Below are positions 1-8,232 of a stretch of 64,000 nucleotides of DNA, in pieces; position 1 is the stretch's first letter, and each line of letters opens with the position of its first letter. Made by a program: the position numbers and the translations under genes. Source of the stretch: Roseomonas sp. KE0001. Its GTDB lineage: Bacteria > Pseudomonadota > Alphaproteobacteria > Acetobacterales > Acetobacteraceae. Location of the stretch: the NCBI RefSeq assembly GCF_016107285.1, contig NZ_RCVQ01000001.1:186001-250000 (forward strand), given 5' to 3'. The notes under the pieces are model-generated. The model did no database searches and was not told the origin of the DNA. It worked only from the letters and a program-made list of their open reading frames with translations.

Positions 1-1474
1 AGTAGTTGTGCGAATGGCCGTCCCGGTTCTCCTCGCCGTTCGCCTCGTTGTGCTTCTCGTTGTAGGTGACGAGGTCGTTCAGCGTGAAGCCGTCATGCGC
101 CGCCAGGAAGTTGATGCTGGCCCAGGGGCGGCGGCCATGATGGTTGAACAGATCGGCCGAGCCGGAGAGGCGGTTGCCGAGATCGGCCGCCTTGCCCTCC
201 TCGCCCACCCAGAAGGCGCGCACCGTGTCGCGGTACTTGTCGTTCCATTCCGCCCAGCCGGGCGCGAAATTGCCGACCTGGTAGCCGCCGGGGCCGATGT
301 CCCAGGGCTCGGCGATCAGCTTGACATCGGCCAGCACCGGGTCCTGCTGGCAGGCCTTGAGGAAGGCGGACTGGTCGTCGAAACCGTGCGGCTCGCGCGC
401 CAGGATGGTGCCGAGGTCGAAGCGGAAGCCGTCGACATGCATCTCGTTCACCCAGTAGCGCAGGCTGTCCATCACCATCTGCAGCACGCGCGGATGCGAC
501 AGGTTCACCGTGTTCCCGGTGCCGGTATCGTTGATGTAGTAGCGCTTCTGGTCAGGCAGCAGGCGGTAGTAGCTGGCGTTGTCGATGCCCTTGAAGGAGA
601 GCGTCGCGCCCCGCTCATTGCCCTCGGCCGTGTGGTTGTAGACCACGTCCATGATGACCTCGAGCCCGGCATCGTGCAGCCGGGCCACCATCTCCTTGAA
701 CTCGGCGAAGGCGAAGTCCTGGTTGCGGGCATAGCGCCGGGCCGGGGCGAAGAAGCCGATGGAGTTGTAGCCCCAGTAGTTGGTCAGGCCCTTGTCCAGC
801 AGGTAGTCGTCGTTGATGAAGAAGTGGATCGGCAGCAGCTCGACCGCCGTCACGCCGAGCGACTTGATGTGCCGGATCATCTCCCGGCTCGATAGGGCGG
901 AATAGGTCCCCTGGCGCTCGGGCGGGATCAAGGGGTGGCGCTTGGTGATGCCCTTGACATGGGTCTCATAGACGATGGTGCGCTCCCAGGGGATGCGCGG
1001 CCGCCGGTCGTCGCCCCAGGTGAAGGCCGGGTCCACCACGCGGCACTTCGGCATGAAGGGGGCGCTGTCGCGCTCGTCGAAGGAGAGATCCTCCGCCTCG
1101 TGCCCGATGGTGTAGCCGAACAGCGCGTGGTCCCACTTCAGCTCGCCCACGTGGGACAGGGCATAAGGATCCAGCACCAGCTTGTTGGGGTTGAAGCGGT
1201 GCCCCTGCTCGGGCTCGTAGGGCCCGTGCACGCGATAGCCGTAGATGGTGCCGGGACGCGCATCGGGCAGGAAGCCGTGGAACACCTCGTTGGTGTATTC
1301 CGGCAGCTCGATCCGCTCCAGCTCGGTCTCCCCCTTGTCGTCGAACAGGCAGAGCTCGACCTTCGTCGCATGGGCGGAGAAGAGGGCGAAGTTCACCCCC
1401 AGCCCGGTCCAGCTCGCCCCCAGCGGATTGGGACGGCCTTCGGTGATGCGGGACTTGTTGATGGCAGGCGGCAC
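1..1474 (-). CDS. glgX: Glycogen debranching enzyme GlgX, 5' part (C-terminus beyond window)
   Basis: Hydrolyses the alpha-1,6 branch points left on phosphorylase-limited glycogen (GH13 isoamylase type, cytoplasmic). About 491 residues are visible; family members are usually near 700, so the C-terminal part lies left of the window. An N-terminal CBM48-like region (for example 'GTIYGYRVHGPYEP') leads into the GH13 barrel. The nucleophile is Asp353 in 'VDGFRFDLGTILA' and the acid/base Glu389 in 'LIAEPWDIGPGGY'; near the edge the family motif 'NEKHNEANGE' is readable. The chosen start is GTG at 1474, with GAGGGG about 7 bases upstream, because the conserved 'ITEGRPNPLGA' follows at once. The gene runs alone, with metC ending about 80 bases upstream on the same strand start side. 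Identification is firm from motifs. Confidence 0.93.
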   Translation of the reverse strand, partial: MPPAINKSRITEGRPNPLGASWTGLGVNFALFSAHATKVELCLFDDKGETELERIELPEYTNEVFHGFLPDARPGTIYGYRVHGPYEPEQGHRFNPNKLVLDPYALSHVGELKWDHALFGYTIGHEAEDLSFDERDSAPFMPKCRVVDPAFTWGDDRRPRIPWERTIVYETHVKGITKRHPLIPPERQGTYSALSSREMIRHIKSLGVTAVELLPIHFFINDDYLLDKGLTNYWGYNSIGFFAPARRYARNQDFAFAEFKEMVARLHDAGLEVIMDVVYNHTAEGNERGATLSFKGIDNASYYRLLPDQKRYYINDTGTGNTVNLSHPRVLQMVMDSLRYWVNEMHVDGFRFDLGTILAREPHGFDDQSAFLKACQQDPVLADVKLIAEPWDIGPGGYQVGNFAPGWAEWNDKYRDTVRAFWVGEEGKAADLGNRLSGSADLFNHHGRRPWASINFLAAHDGFTLNDLVTYNEKHNEANGEENRDGHSHNY

Positions 1475-1557
1475 TGTGGACCCCTCGGTGAGAGCGCGGG
1501 GTTAAGACGCGCGAGAGGCCGCGAAGTTGCCGCCCGCCCGCCGGCCGGGCGCTCCCG

Positions 1558-2766
1558 TCAGCGTCGCGGCAGGCTGTCGAGCCCGGCCGAGAGGTCGGCG
1601 ATCAGGTCGCCCACCTCCTCGAGCCCGATGTGGAAGCGCACCGTCGGTCCTTCCAGCACGCCGAGGCTGGTCGCGGTGCGGGTGATGTAGTTGGTGGTCG
1701 GCAGCGCCAGGCTCTCATAGCCGCCCCAGGAGGCGCCGATGCCGAAGAGCTTCAGCCCGTCCACCATGGCGTCGATCTCCGCGGCGCTGTAGCGCGGCTG
1801 GAAGACCACACCGAAGAGCGAGCAGGCCCCGGTGAAGTCGCGCTGCCACAGGGCGTGCTGCGGGTGGCTGGGCAGGGCCGGATGCAGCACGCGGGCGACC
1901 TCGGGCCGGCCCTCGAACCAGCGCGCCACGGCGAGCCCCGCCTCCTGCTGGTGGCGCAGCCGCACCGCCATGGTGCGCAGCCCGCGCAGCGCCAGCCAGC
2001 AATCGTCGGGGCTGGCATAGTGGCCGATCTCGCGCGCGGCATTGGCGACGATCGCCCAGTCCGCCTCGCTGTTGACCGTGACGCTGCCCAGCAGCACGTC
2101 GGAATGACCGCCGACATACTTGGTCAGCGCCTGGATCGAGACATCGACGCCCTTGGTGAAGGGCTGGAAGTGGTGGATGCCCCAGGTGTTGTCCATCAGC
2201 ACCTTGATGCCGTGGTCGTGCGCCACCGCGGCGAGCGCCGGGATGTCCTGCATCTCGAAGGTGTGGCTGCCCGGGCTCTCCGTGTAGAGAACGCGGGTCT
2301 CGGGCCGGATCAGCGCGCGCAGGTCCTCAGGCGTGATCGCCGGATCGTAATAGGTGGTCTCGATGCCGAAGCGCTTCAGCATCCCGTTCGCGATGCGCCG
2401 CGTGGGGCCGTAGACCGAATCCGGGATCAGGCAATGCTCGCCGGACTTCAGATAGGCCATCAGCGGCAGGGTGCAGGCGGCGAGGCCGGTGCCGAGGATG
2501 AGCGCGCGGCTGCCGCCCTCGATGCCGGCGATCATGTCCTCCAGGGCGTAATGCGTCGGCCCCCCGGCGGTGCCGTAGGTCATCACCTGCTCGAGCGCGC
2601 GGGCGTTCAGCGTGCCGCGCTCGGCGCAGGAGGGGTAGAGCACCGTCGAGCCCCGATGGACCGGCGGGTTGACGAAGCCATGCGCGCGGGTGCCGGCGCG
2701 GCCCTCATGCGAGAGGCGTGTGGCGAGACCGTAGGGGCGGGCCTTCGGCGGCAGGTCGTGGGGCAT
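1558..2766 (-). CDS. metC: Cystathionine beta-lyase family PLP enzyme (MetC-like)
   Basis: PLP-dependent Cys/Met-metabolism enzyme, 402 residues. By similarity it cleaves cystathionine (or a related beta-substituted cysteine) to homocysteine, pyruvate and ammonia. The Schiff-base lysine is Lys216 in 'ALTKYVGGHSD', the pyridine-nitrogen aspartate is Asp192 in 'LMDNTWG', and the substrate-loop motif 'TYGTAGGPTH' is present. The start at 2766 is chosen because its ATG shares one base with the stop of the upstream sulfurtransferase (TGATG); an in-frame ATG 42 bases earlier would lie inside that gene. It is last in a coupled NUDIX/alaX/sseA/metC operon. Cystathionine gamma-lyase or a C-S lyase of other specificity is possible, since the fold does not fix specificity. 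Confidence 0.88.
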   Translation of the reverse strand: MPHDLPPKARPYGLATRLSHEGRAGTRAHGFVNPPVHRGSTVLYPSCAERGTLNARALEQVMTYGTAGGPTHYALEDMIAGIEGGSRALILGTGLAACTLPLMAYLKSGEHCLIPDSVYGPTRRIANGMLKRFGIETTYYDPAITPEDLRALIRPETRVLYTESPGSHTFEMQDIPALAAVAHDHGIKVLMDNTWGIHHFQPFTKGVDVSIQALTKYVGGHSDVLLGSVTVNSEADWAIVANAAREIGHYASPDDCWLALRGLRTMAVRLRHQQEAGLAVARWFEGRPEVARVLHPALPSHPQHALWQRDFTGACSLFGVVFQPRYSAAEIDAMVDGLKLFGIGASWGGYESLALPTTNYITRTATSLGVLEGPTVRFHIGLEEVGDLIADLSAGLDSLPRR

Positions 2767-3608
2767 CAGCGGGTGGTCTCTTTGGGGGTCTCGGGCCGGG
2801 CGGCCCATTCGGTCCAGGAGCCGTCATAGACGGCCGGCTCCGGCAGGCCGGCGCGGACCAGGCCGAGCGCCAGGATGCAGGCGGTGACGCCGGTGCCGCA
2901 GGAGGTGACGAGCGGCCGGCCGCCATCCGCCCCGGCGGCGGCGAAGCGGGCGCGCAGCGCCTCGGGCGGCAGCATGGTCTGGTCGGCGGCCAGCATCTCG
3001 CTGGCCGGCACGCTGGCGGCGCCGGGCATGTGCCCGGAGGGCAGGCCGGGGCGCGGCTCGGGCGCCGTGCCGTCGAAGCGGCCCTTCGGCCGTGCATCGA
3101 GGATCAGCGCCGAGCGCTCGGCGATGGCCCGCTTCACGTCGCCGATGCCGGCGAGGCGGCGGGCGATGAGGTCGGGCCGGAAGGCCTGCGCCGGGCGGGC
3201 GCGGGCGGGACCGCTCTCGGTCGCGCGGCCCTCGGCCAGCCATTTCGGCAGGCCGCCATCCAGCACCGCCACCTTCTCGTGCCCGAAGAGGCGCAGCAGC
3301 CACCAGCCGCGCGCCGCCGAGGCCAGCCCCTTCTGGTCGTAGAAGACGACGCGGCTGTCTTTGCCGATGCCGAGGGCGCCGAACTGGCGCGCGGCGCGGC
3401 CCGGCGTCGGCGCCATGTGCGGCAGGTCGGTCTCGGGATCGGCCACGGCGTCGATGTCGAAGAAGCCGGCGCCCGGCAGATGCGCCCGCTCGAACTCGGC
3501 CAGCCCGTCCTTCGGCTCGTTCGGCAGGTACTTGGTGGCGTCGAAGACCAGGAGATCCGGCGCGCCCAGCTCGGCGGCCAGCCATTCCGTGGAAACCAGA
3601 TCCTGCAT
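2766..3608 (-). CDS. sseA: Sulfurtransferase, SseA type (two rhodanese domains)
   Basis: A 280-residue tandem rhodanese that moves sulfane sulfur from 3-mercaptopyruvate or thiosulfate to an acceptor. The inactive N-terminal domain ends near residue 125. The C-terminal domain carries the catalytic Cys237 in 'VTSCGTGVTA', a loop resembling CGSGVTA of mercaptopyruvate sulfurtransferases rather than the CRxGx[TR] of thiosulfate rhodaneses. The ATG at 3608 has GGGAG eight bases upstream. Another in-frame ATG at 3629 overlaps the alaX stop as ATGA but has almost no space for a ribosome binding site; either could be used. Its stop overlaps the metC start, so the pair is probably co-translated, which suits a shared role in sulfur amino acid turnover. 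Confidence 0.9.
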   Translation of the reverse strand: MQDLVSTEWLAAELGAPDLLVFDATKYLPNEPKDGLAEFERAHLPGAGFFDIDAVADPETDLPHMAPTPGRAARQFGALGIGKDSRVVFYDQKGLASAARGWWLLRLFGHEKVAVLDGGLPKWLAEGRATESGPARARPAQAFRPDLIARRLAGIGDVKRAIAERSALILDARPKGRFDGTAPEPRPGLPSGHMPGAASVPASEMLAADQTMLPPEALRARFAAAGADGGRPLVTSCGTGVTACILALGLVRAGLPEPAVYDGSWTEWAARPETPKETTR

Positions 3609-3625
3609 GACGGTCACTCCCAGGG

Positions 3626-4342
3626 TCATCCTTCCAGCATCAGGTAGACACGCCGGTTCTGCCTGCCCTTGTTCTCGAGCTTGCTGACGGTGACCGGCCC
3701 GATCTCGCCGGTGCGAGCGACATGCGTGCCGCCGCAGGGCTGCAGGTCCACCGGCGCCGCCGGATCGCCGATGCAGACCAGCCGCACCCGCCCCGAGCCG
3801 CGCGGCGGCTGCACCGAGAGGGTGCGCACCAGCGAGGGATTGGCCTCCAGCTCGGCATCGCTGATCCAGCGCTCGCTCACCGCGTGGTCGGCGGCGGCCA
3901 GGGCCGTCAGCCGCTCGCTCAGCCATTCCTTCGTCGGCGGCTCCGCCAGGTCGAAATCGAGGCGCGACCTCTCCACCCCGATCTGCCCGCCGGTGACGCC
4001 GGCGCCGGGGATCAGGCTGCAGAGCAGGTGCAGGCTGGTGTGCATCCGCATCAGCCGGTGGCGGCGGCCCCAGTCCAGCGCGACGGTCACCTCGGTCCCG
4101 GGGGCGGGCAGGTCGGCGCCCTCGGCCGGCAGGTGCAGCACGGTGCCCTCAGGCCCCTTCACCGCATTGGCCACCGCCATCGTGCCGCCCGCCCAGGCGA
4201 GCCGCCCGACATCGCCCGGCTGACCGCCGCCCTGGGCATAGAACACAGTTCGGTCCAGCACGACGCCCTCCGGGCCGGCGGCGAGCACGCGGGCGGCGCA
4301 GTCCCGCGCATAGGGGGTCTCGCGGAACAGCAGTTCGGTCAT
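3626..4342 (-). CDS. Alanyl-tRNA editing protein (AlaX family)
   Basis: Trans-editing factor, 238 residues, that hydrolyses mischarged tRNA-Ala (Ser- or Gly-tRNA-Ala); homologous to the editing domain of AlaRS. The zinc motif is complete: His101 and His105 in 'RMHTSLHLL', Cys203 and His207 in 'PCGGTH'. The N-terminal 'VLDRTVFYAQGGGQPGD' matches the AlaX/AlaRS-editing signature. The chosen ATG at 4342 overlaps the upstream NUDIX stop (ATGA); an ATG three codons earlier has a close GAGGA and is an alternative. It sits between a NUDIX hydrolase and a sulfurtransferase, so the operon mixes metabolite and tRNA quality control with sulfur metabolism. The family is clear; the preferred mischarged tRNA is not. 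Confidence 0.9.
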   Translation of the reverse strand: MTELLFRETPYARDCAARVLAAGPEGVVLDRTVFYAQGGGQPGDVGRLAWAGGTMAVANAVKGPEGTVLHLPAEGADLPAPGTEVTVALDWGRRHRLMRMHTSLHLLCSLIPGAGVTGGQIGVERSRLDFDLAEPPTKEWLSERLTALAAADHAVSERWISDAELEANPSLVRTLSVQPPRGSGRVRLVCIGDPAAPVDLQPCGGTHVARTGEIGPVTVSKLENKGRQNRRVYLMLEG

Positions 4343-4983
4343 CGGGCGGTCCATTCCTCGGTCAGGCGGGGCGCGTTGATCTGCAGCCACATCAGGCAGA
4401 GGGCGGCGGTGACGTTGCGGATCTCGCCGCGCGCCAGCATCGCCAGCGCCTGCTCCAGCGGCAGGACGAGGACGCGCGTCTCCTCGCCCTCGCTCTCCAG
4501 CCCGCGCGTGCCGGCGAGGCCGGGCTCCGGCAGCGGGCAGCGGCCGCAGTAGAAGTGCATGCGCTCGTCGCAGCCGCCCTGCATCAGCATGAACTCGCCG
4601 ATCTTCTCGATGTGGTCGGGGGCGAAGCCGGTCTCCTCGGCCACCTCGCGCCGGCCGGCCGCGGCCGGGTCCTCGCCGGCCTCCAGCAGCCCGGCGGGGC
4701 ATTCGATCATCATCGGCTCCTCGCCCGCCGCCAGCGCCGGCAGGCGGAACTGCTCGATCAGCGCGACGCGCCCGCTCCAGGGGTCGTAGGGCAGCAGCAC
4801 CACGCCCTGGCCGCGCCGCCACATCTCCCAGGTCAGCAGGGCGGAGGGCGTGCCGTCGGAGCGGCGATAGCGGAAGCGGACGATCTGCAGGGCGAAGCGC
4901 CCGGACCAGACAACCTCGTCGCTTTCGGGGATATAGAGCGGGTGCGCCGGCACCGGCGGCGCCTTCGGCGGTCTGGCCTTCAT
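4339..4983 (-). CDS. NUDIX hydrolase, ADP-ribose pyrophosphatase-like
   Basis: A 214-residue NUDIX pyrophosphohydrolase. The box GX5EX7REXXEEXG is intact between about residues 98 and 119 ('GLLEAGED', then 'RREVAEETGF'). The preceding 'ALIEQFRLPA' and following 'GGCDERMHFYCG' resemble ADP-ribose or nucleoside-diphosphate-sugar hydrolases of the NudF group. It is the first gene of a four-gene coupled operon; its start is 42 bases from the divergent DMT transporter start, so the promoters of both must lie in this very short gap or inside the genes. The substrate cannot be told from sequence alone. Confidence 0.88.
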   Translation of the reverse strand: MKARPPKAPPVPAHPLYIPESDEVVWSGRFALQIVRFRYRRSDGTPSALLTWEMWRRGQGVVLLPYDPWSGRVALIEQFRLPALAAGEEPMMIECPAGLLEAGEDPAAAGRREVAEETGFAPDHIEKIGEFMLMQGGCDERMHFYCGRCPLPEPGLAGTRGLESEGEETRVLVLPLEQALAMLARGEIRNVTAALCLMWLQINAPRLTEEWTAR

Positions 4984-5024
4984 GCGGCGGGCAGCCTAGC
5001 CTCGCGGGGAAACGCCGTAAACAC

Positions 5025-6059
5025 ATGAGCAGCACAGCAGAACCATGCCCCGCCGGGAACCTGCCCGGCGCCGAAGCGCAACGCGGGCTGATGGCCGCCC
5101 GCCGCCGCGCCATCCTCAGCGTGCTGGGCGCGGCCGCGACCTTCGCGCTCGCCGCTGTCGCCGTGAAGGCCCTGCAGGGCGCGATCCCGGTGATGCAGGT
5201 CATCCTGTTCCGCAATCTCTTCGCCATCCCGCCGCTCTTCCTGCTGGCCATGGCCACCGCGCCGGCGGGCGGGCCGAGGGGGTTCGGGCTGCTGGCCACG
5301 CGCCGGCCCTGGTCCCATGCCCAGCGCATCCTCTATGGCCTGATCGGCATGTTCGGCAGCTTCTACGGCTACATGCACCTGCCGCTGGCCACCGTGACGG
5401 CGCTCGGCTTCACCATGCCGCTCTTCCTCACCGCGCTGTCCATCCCGCTGCTCGGCGAGAAGGTGGGCTGGCGGCGCGCCAGCGCCGTGGCGGTCGGCTT
5501 CCTCGGCGTGCTGCTCATCATCCGCCCAGGCTCGGGCACGGGTCCGGGGACGGGGGAGACGGCGCTGCCGATGCTGGCCGTGCTGGCGGGGGCGGTGGCC
5601 TGGGCGCTGGCCATGATCACCATCCGCCGCATGGGGGCGAACGGGGAATCCGGGGCCACCATCGTGCTGTGGTTCGCGCTCGGCGGCACGCTGGTGGGCG
5701 GTGCCGCGGCGATACCGGGCTGGGTCTGGCCGGATGCGACGCAATGGGCCCTGCTGGCGGCGGTCGGGCTGATCTCCGCCCTGGCGCAACTGCTCATGAC
5801 GGCGGCCTATCGCGGCGGCGAGACCACGCTGGTCGCGCCCTTCGAGTATTCCGGCATCCTCTGGACGATGAGCTTCGGCCTGTTCTTCTGGGGGGAGTGG
5901 CCGGTGGCGCTGGATCTGGCGGGAATCGCCGTGCTCATCGCCTCCGGCCTCTATATCTGGCACCGCGAGACCCGCGTGCTGCCCGCCGCCCGCGCCCAGG
6001 CCGCGGGGGCGGCCAACCCGCCTCAGGCCAGCCGCTTGGCGAACCAGAAACGGTCGTGA
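5025..6059 (+). CDS. DMT-superfamily (EamA) transporter
   Basis: Inner-membrane protein of 344 residues with two EamA repeats and about ten predicted hydrophobic helices, the usual drug/metabolite exporter layout. Helices begin around residue 28 ('AAATFALAAVAVKAL') and end near 320. Typical EamA features are visible: the 'TALGFTMPLFLTALS' helix and the 'VGFLGVLLIIRPG' segment in the first repeat, and 'LVAPFEYSGILWTM' in the second. Such proteins often export amino acids, nucleosides or related metabolites; nothing here fixes the substrate. Its last 37 bases overlap, tail to tail, the end of the acetyltransferase gene on the opposite strand. The ATG at 5025 is kept, though an ATG at 5091 closer to the first helix is possible. 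Confidence 0.87.
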   Translation: MSSTAEPCPAGNLPGAEAQRGLMAARRRAILSVLGAAATFALAAVAVKALQGAIPVMQVILFRNLFAIPPLFLLAMATAPAGGPRGFGLLATRRPWSHAQRILYGLIGMFGSFYGYMHLPLATVTALGFTMPLFLTALSIPLLGEKVGWRRASAVAVGFLGVLLIIRPGSGTGPGTGETALPMLAVLAGAVAWALAMITIRRMGANGESGATIVLWFALGGTLVGGAAAIPGWVWPDATQWALLAAVGLISALAQLLMTAAYRGGETTLVAPFEYSGILWTMSFGLFFWGEWPVALDLAGIAVLIASGLYIWHRETRVLPAARAQAAGAANPPQASRLANQKRS

Positions 6060-6451
6060 CCGGCCGGCCGGCCTTCCAGCCGGCCGATCTCGGCATAGCC
6101 CAGGCCGCGGTAGAAGTCCGGCGCCTGGAAGCTGCTGCTGTGCAGGTGCACGCCGACACCACCCCGCGCCCGCGTCCAGTCCTCGGCGGCGGCCAGGAGG
6201 CGGCGGCCGATGCCCTGGCCGCGCAGCCCGGCATCGACCCAGAGCTTGTCCACATAGAGCCAGTCCAGCGCGTACTCCGCCACGAGCCCGGCCTGGACGG
6301 CGCCATCCGCGCCGCGCCAGACCAGGCAGAGAGGCGCCCGCTCCCGGGCATCGGCCCGCTCCGGCAGGGCGCCGGCGCGATGCTCGAGCAGGCCGGCCAG
6401 GACAGCCCGCTCCTCCGGCCCGCCGGGCTCGGCGATCTCCAGCCCGCTCAT
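6023..6451 (-). CDS. GNAT-family N-acetyltransferase
   Basis: A 142-residue acetyl-CoA-dependent acetyltransferase. The acetyl-CoA pyrophosphate-binding motif R/QxxGxG is seen as 'LRGQGIGRRLL' near residue 79, preceded by the beta-4 'LYVDKLWVDAGLRG' and followed by 'FYRGLGYAEIGR', which is standard at the C-terminal end of the fold. The substrate is unknown. Its start overlaps the stop of the upstream CopD-like gene by four bases (ATGA), placing it last in a ParA/membrane protein/GNAT operon, and its 3' end overlaps the DMT transporter end on the other strand. Confidence 0.88.
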   Translation of the reverse strand: MSGLEIAEPGGPEERAVLAGLLEHRAGALPERADARERAPLCLVWRGADGAVQAGLVAEYALDWLYVDKLWVDAGLRGQGIGRRLLAAAEDWTRARGGVGVHLHSSSFQAPDFYRGLGYAEIGRLEGRPAGHDRFWFAKRLA

Positions 6452-6915
6452 CCGCCGAAGCGCCCCCAGCCGGCCACCACCACCGTCAGCAGGCCCAGGG
6501 CAAGATTGGCCGTGACCAGCTTGCGGACCTTGTCGGCGGCCAGGGCGGCGGCCTCGTCACGCCTTTCGGCCAGGGCCGTCCGCATCGCCTTCCAGGGACC
6601 GAAGAAGACCGCCAGGAAGACCGCGGACATCAGCAATCCCGTCAGGTGCATGACGTGCACATGCCAGCCGGTGCCGGCGAAGCCGCCATACCAGCCGAAG
6701 AGCAGCGCATAGCCGGTGGCCAGCATGACCGGCATGGCATGCCAGACCACCAGGAAGAAGCGCCGGTGGGTGCCGGCGAGCACCTGCAGCCGCTGCGGCC
6801 CCGGCAACCCGGCCAGGCTCGGCCGCAGCGCCAGGATGGCGAAGGCCATGCCCCCCACCCAGAGCACGGCACCCAGCAGGTGCAGCACGTAGATCAGCGT
6901 CATTCCCGTCATCAT
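6448..6915 (-). CDS. CopD-like four-helix inner-membrane protein
   Basis: A 155-residue membrane protein with four hydrophobic stretches (about residues 6-28, 52-72, 84-105 and 130-150). The pattern 'LHLLGAVLWVGGMAFAILAL' with an early His, later His residues in 'VVWHAMPV' and 'WHVHVMHLTGL', resembles the CopD / b-type-heme membrane family (COG3761/CopD-domain). The His residues could bind heme or copper; this is inference. It is coupled to the ParA gene upstream and the acetyltransferase downstream by ATGA overlaps at both ends, an unusual partnership for which I know no function. Confidence 0.75.
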   Translation of the reverse strand: MMTGMTLIYVLHLLGAVLWVGGMAFAILALRPSLAGLPGPQRLQVLAGTHRRFFLVVWHAMPVMLATGYALLFGWYGGFAGTGWHVHVMHLTGLLMSAVFLAVFFGPWKAMRTALAERRDEAAALAADKVRKLVTANLALGLLTVVVAGWGRFGG

Positions 6916-7562
6916 CGTCCCTTCCCGTCCCGCTCCTGCGCGGCGCGCAGGACGGCGCGGGTCACCGCCCGCGCCTCCGTGGCCGCCGTACCACGGGGCG
7001 CCGCCTCCGCCACCCCCAGCCCCTGGGCGAAGGCGCTGGCGAAGGCGGTCCGGTTGCCCAGCGCGGGCTCCAGCAGCGGCAGGCCGCGGGCCCGGATCTG
7101 GGCGATGACCTCATCCCGCAGCCGGCCGCTGGACGGCACCCGGTTGAGCACCAGCAGGGCGCGCCGGCCCTCCGCGGCGGCGAGGTCGAGCGTGCCCTGC
7201 ATGGCCCAGAGGTCGGCCGGCGAGGGCTGCAGCGGCACCAGAACCAGATCCGCCGCGCGCATGGCGATCCGGGCATCGGTGTCGGCATGCGGCGGCGTGT
7301 CCAGGATTAGAACCTCGCTCTCCGCCTTCATCCGGTCGAGCGTCGCCGGCACGCGCCAGCCGGACGGCGCCTCGAAGGCCAGCGGCGCCGCCTCGGCGCG
7401 GCCCTGGCGCTCCTGGTGCCAGCGGGCCAGGCTCTGCTGCGGATCGGTGTCGAGCAGCGCCACCCGGGCGCCTTCCCGCGCCAGGGTGGTGGCCAGCGTC
7501 GCCGCCAGGGTGGACTTCCCGGCACCGCCCTTGCGCTGCGCGACCGTCACCACGAAGGCCAT
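6912..7562 (-). CDS. Orphan ParA-family ATPase
   Basis: A 216-residue P-loop ATPase of the ParA/MinD group. The deviant Walker A is Lys11-Thr18 in 'QRKGGAGKST', with the signature lysine early in the loop; 'ALLDTDPQQS' (A') and 'LILDTPPH' (Walker B) follow. No ParB-like gene or obvious parS cluster is adjacent, so this is an orphan rather than the chromosome partition ATPase. The start at 7562 has GAGGGG upstream; longer in-frame extensions lack homology-like sequence. The downstream membrane protein overlaps by four bases, so the ATPase may position or regulate something at the membrane, which is speculation. Confidence 0.88.
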   Translation of the reverse strand: MAFVVTVAQRKGGAGKSTLAATLATTLAREGARVALLDTDPQQSLARWHQERQGRAEAAPLAFEAPSGWRVPATLDRMKAESEVLILDTPPHADTDARIAMRAADLVLVPLQPSPADLWAMQGTLDLAAAEGRRALLVLNRVPSSGRLRDEVIAQIRARGLPLLEPALGNRTAFASAFAQGLGVAEAAPRGTAATEARAVTRAVLRAAQERDGKGR

Positions 7563-7712
7563 GGCGTGATTCCCCTCACTGTGCCGCCGCCATCCTGCCC
7601 GCGATGCGGCCCGGCGGCCAGCGATCCGCCGCCGCCGAAAGCGGGGCGCCGGCATGGACGCGGCGCCCGCGGCACCCCACACTTCGGGCGAACCGTTTGG
7701 AGGCTTGCGGCG

Positions 7713-8126
7713 ATGACGATCGAGGACGTGACCCCCCGGGCCAGCTACGAGGCCCTGCACGACGATCCGGAAGCCATGCTGGTGGATGTGCGGACCGACG
7801 CGGAATGGACCTTCGTCGGGCTGGCCGACCTGTCGGAGGCGGGGAAGCAGCCGGTGCTGATCCCCTGGCAGCTCTATCCGTCGATGCAGGTCAACACCGC
7901 CTTCGCCGAGCATCTGCGCAAGGCCGGGCTGACGCCGCTGAACAAGCTCTACTTCCTCTGCCGCTCGGGGGCCCGCAGCCTGGCCGCCGCGCAGGCGGCC
8001 CGGGCGGCCGGCTTCGCCCAGTCCTTCAACGTCGCGGACGGCTTCGAGGGGCCACCGGATGCCGAGGGTCATCGCGGCATGGTGGCGGGCTGGAAGGCGG
8101 AGGGCCTGCCCTGGCGCCAGCGTTGA
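7713..8126 (+). CDS. Single-domain rhodanese
   Basis: A 137-residue cytoplasmic rhodanese-like protein. The active loop is 'LCRSGARSLAAA', with the catalytic Cys about residue 90 followed by an Arg-rich loop; 'MLVDVRTDAEWTFVG' is the CH2A region and 'VADGFEGPPDAEGHRG' the C-terminal conserved segment. This loop type occurs in single-domain sulfurtransferases with thiosulfate activity. GGAGG lies nine bases before the ATG at 7713. It stands alone between the divergent ParA gene and the pyruvate kinase gene. Confidence 0.9.
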   Translation: MTIEDVTPRASYEALHDDPEAMLVDVRTDAEWTFVGLADLSEAGKQPVLIPWQLYPSMQVNTAFAEHLRKAGLTPLNKLYFLCRSGARSLAAAQAARAAGFAQSFNVADGFEGPPDAEGHRGMVAGWKAEGLPWRQR

Positions 8127-8232
8127 GCCACCCGCGCCGACGTCATGCCAGTTTCACCCCCGGCACCCGCGCTTCCGCCTAGCTTCCGCACCTGAGCTAT
8201 GCCGCCGCCAGGGCGGAAGAGGAAGAGAGGCC

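Noticed and set aside
1-1690. Open frames on the plus strand across glgX
   Set aside because: Caused by high GC third positions; the minus-strand frame contains all GlgX motifs.
7600-8232. Plus-strand frame of 192 codons over the rhodanese gene
   Set aside because: Frame-shifted shadow; the rhodanese loop 'LCRSGARS' is in the chosen frame with a good ribosome binding site.
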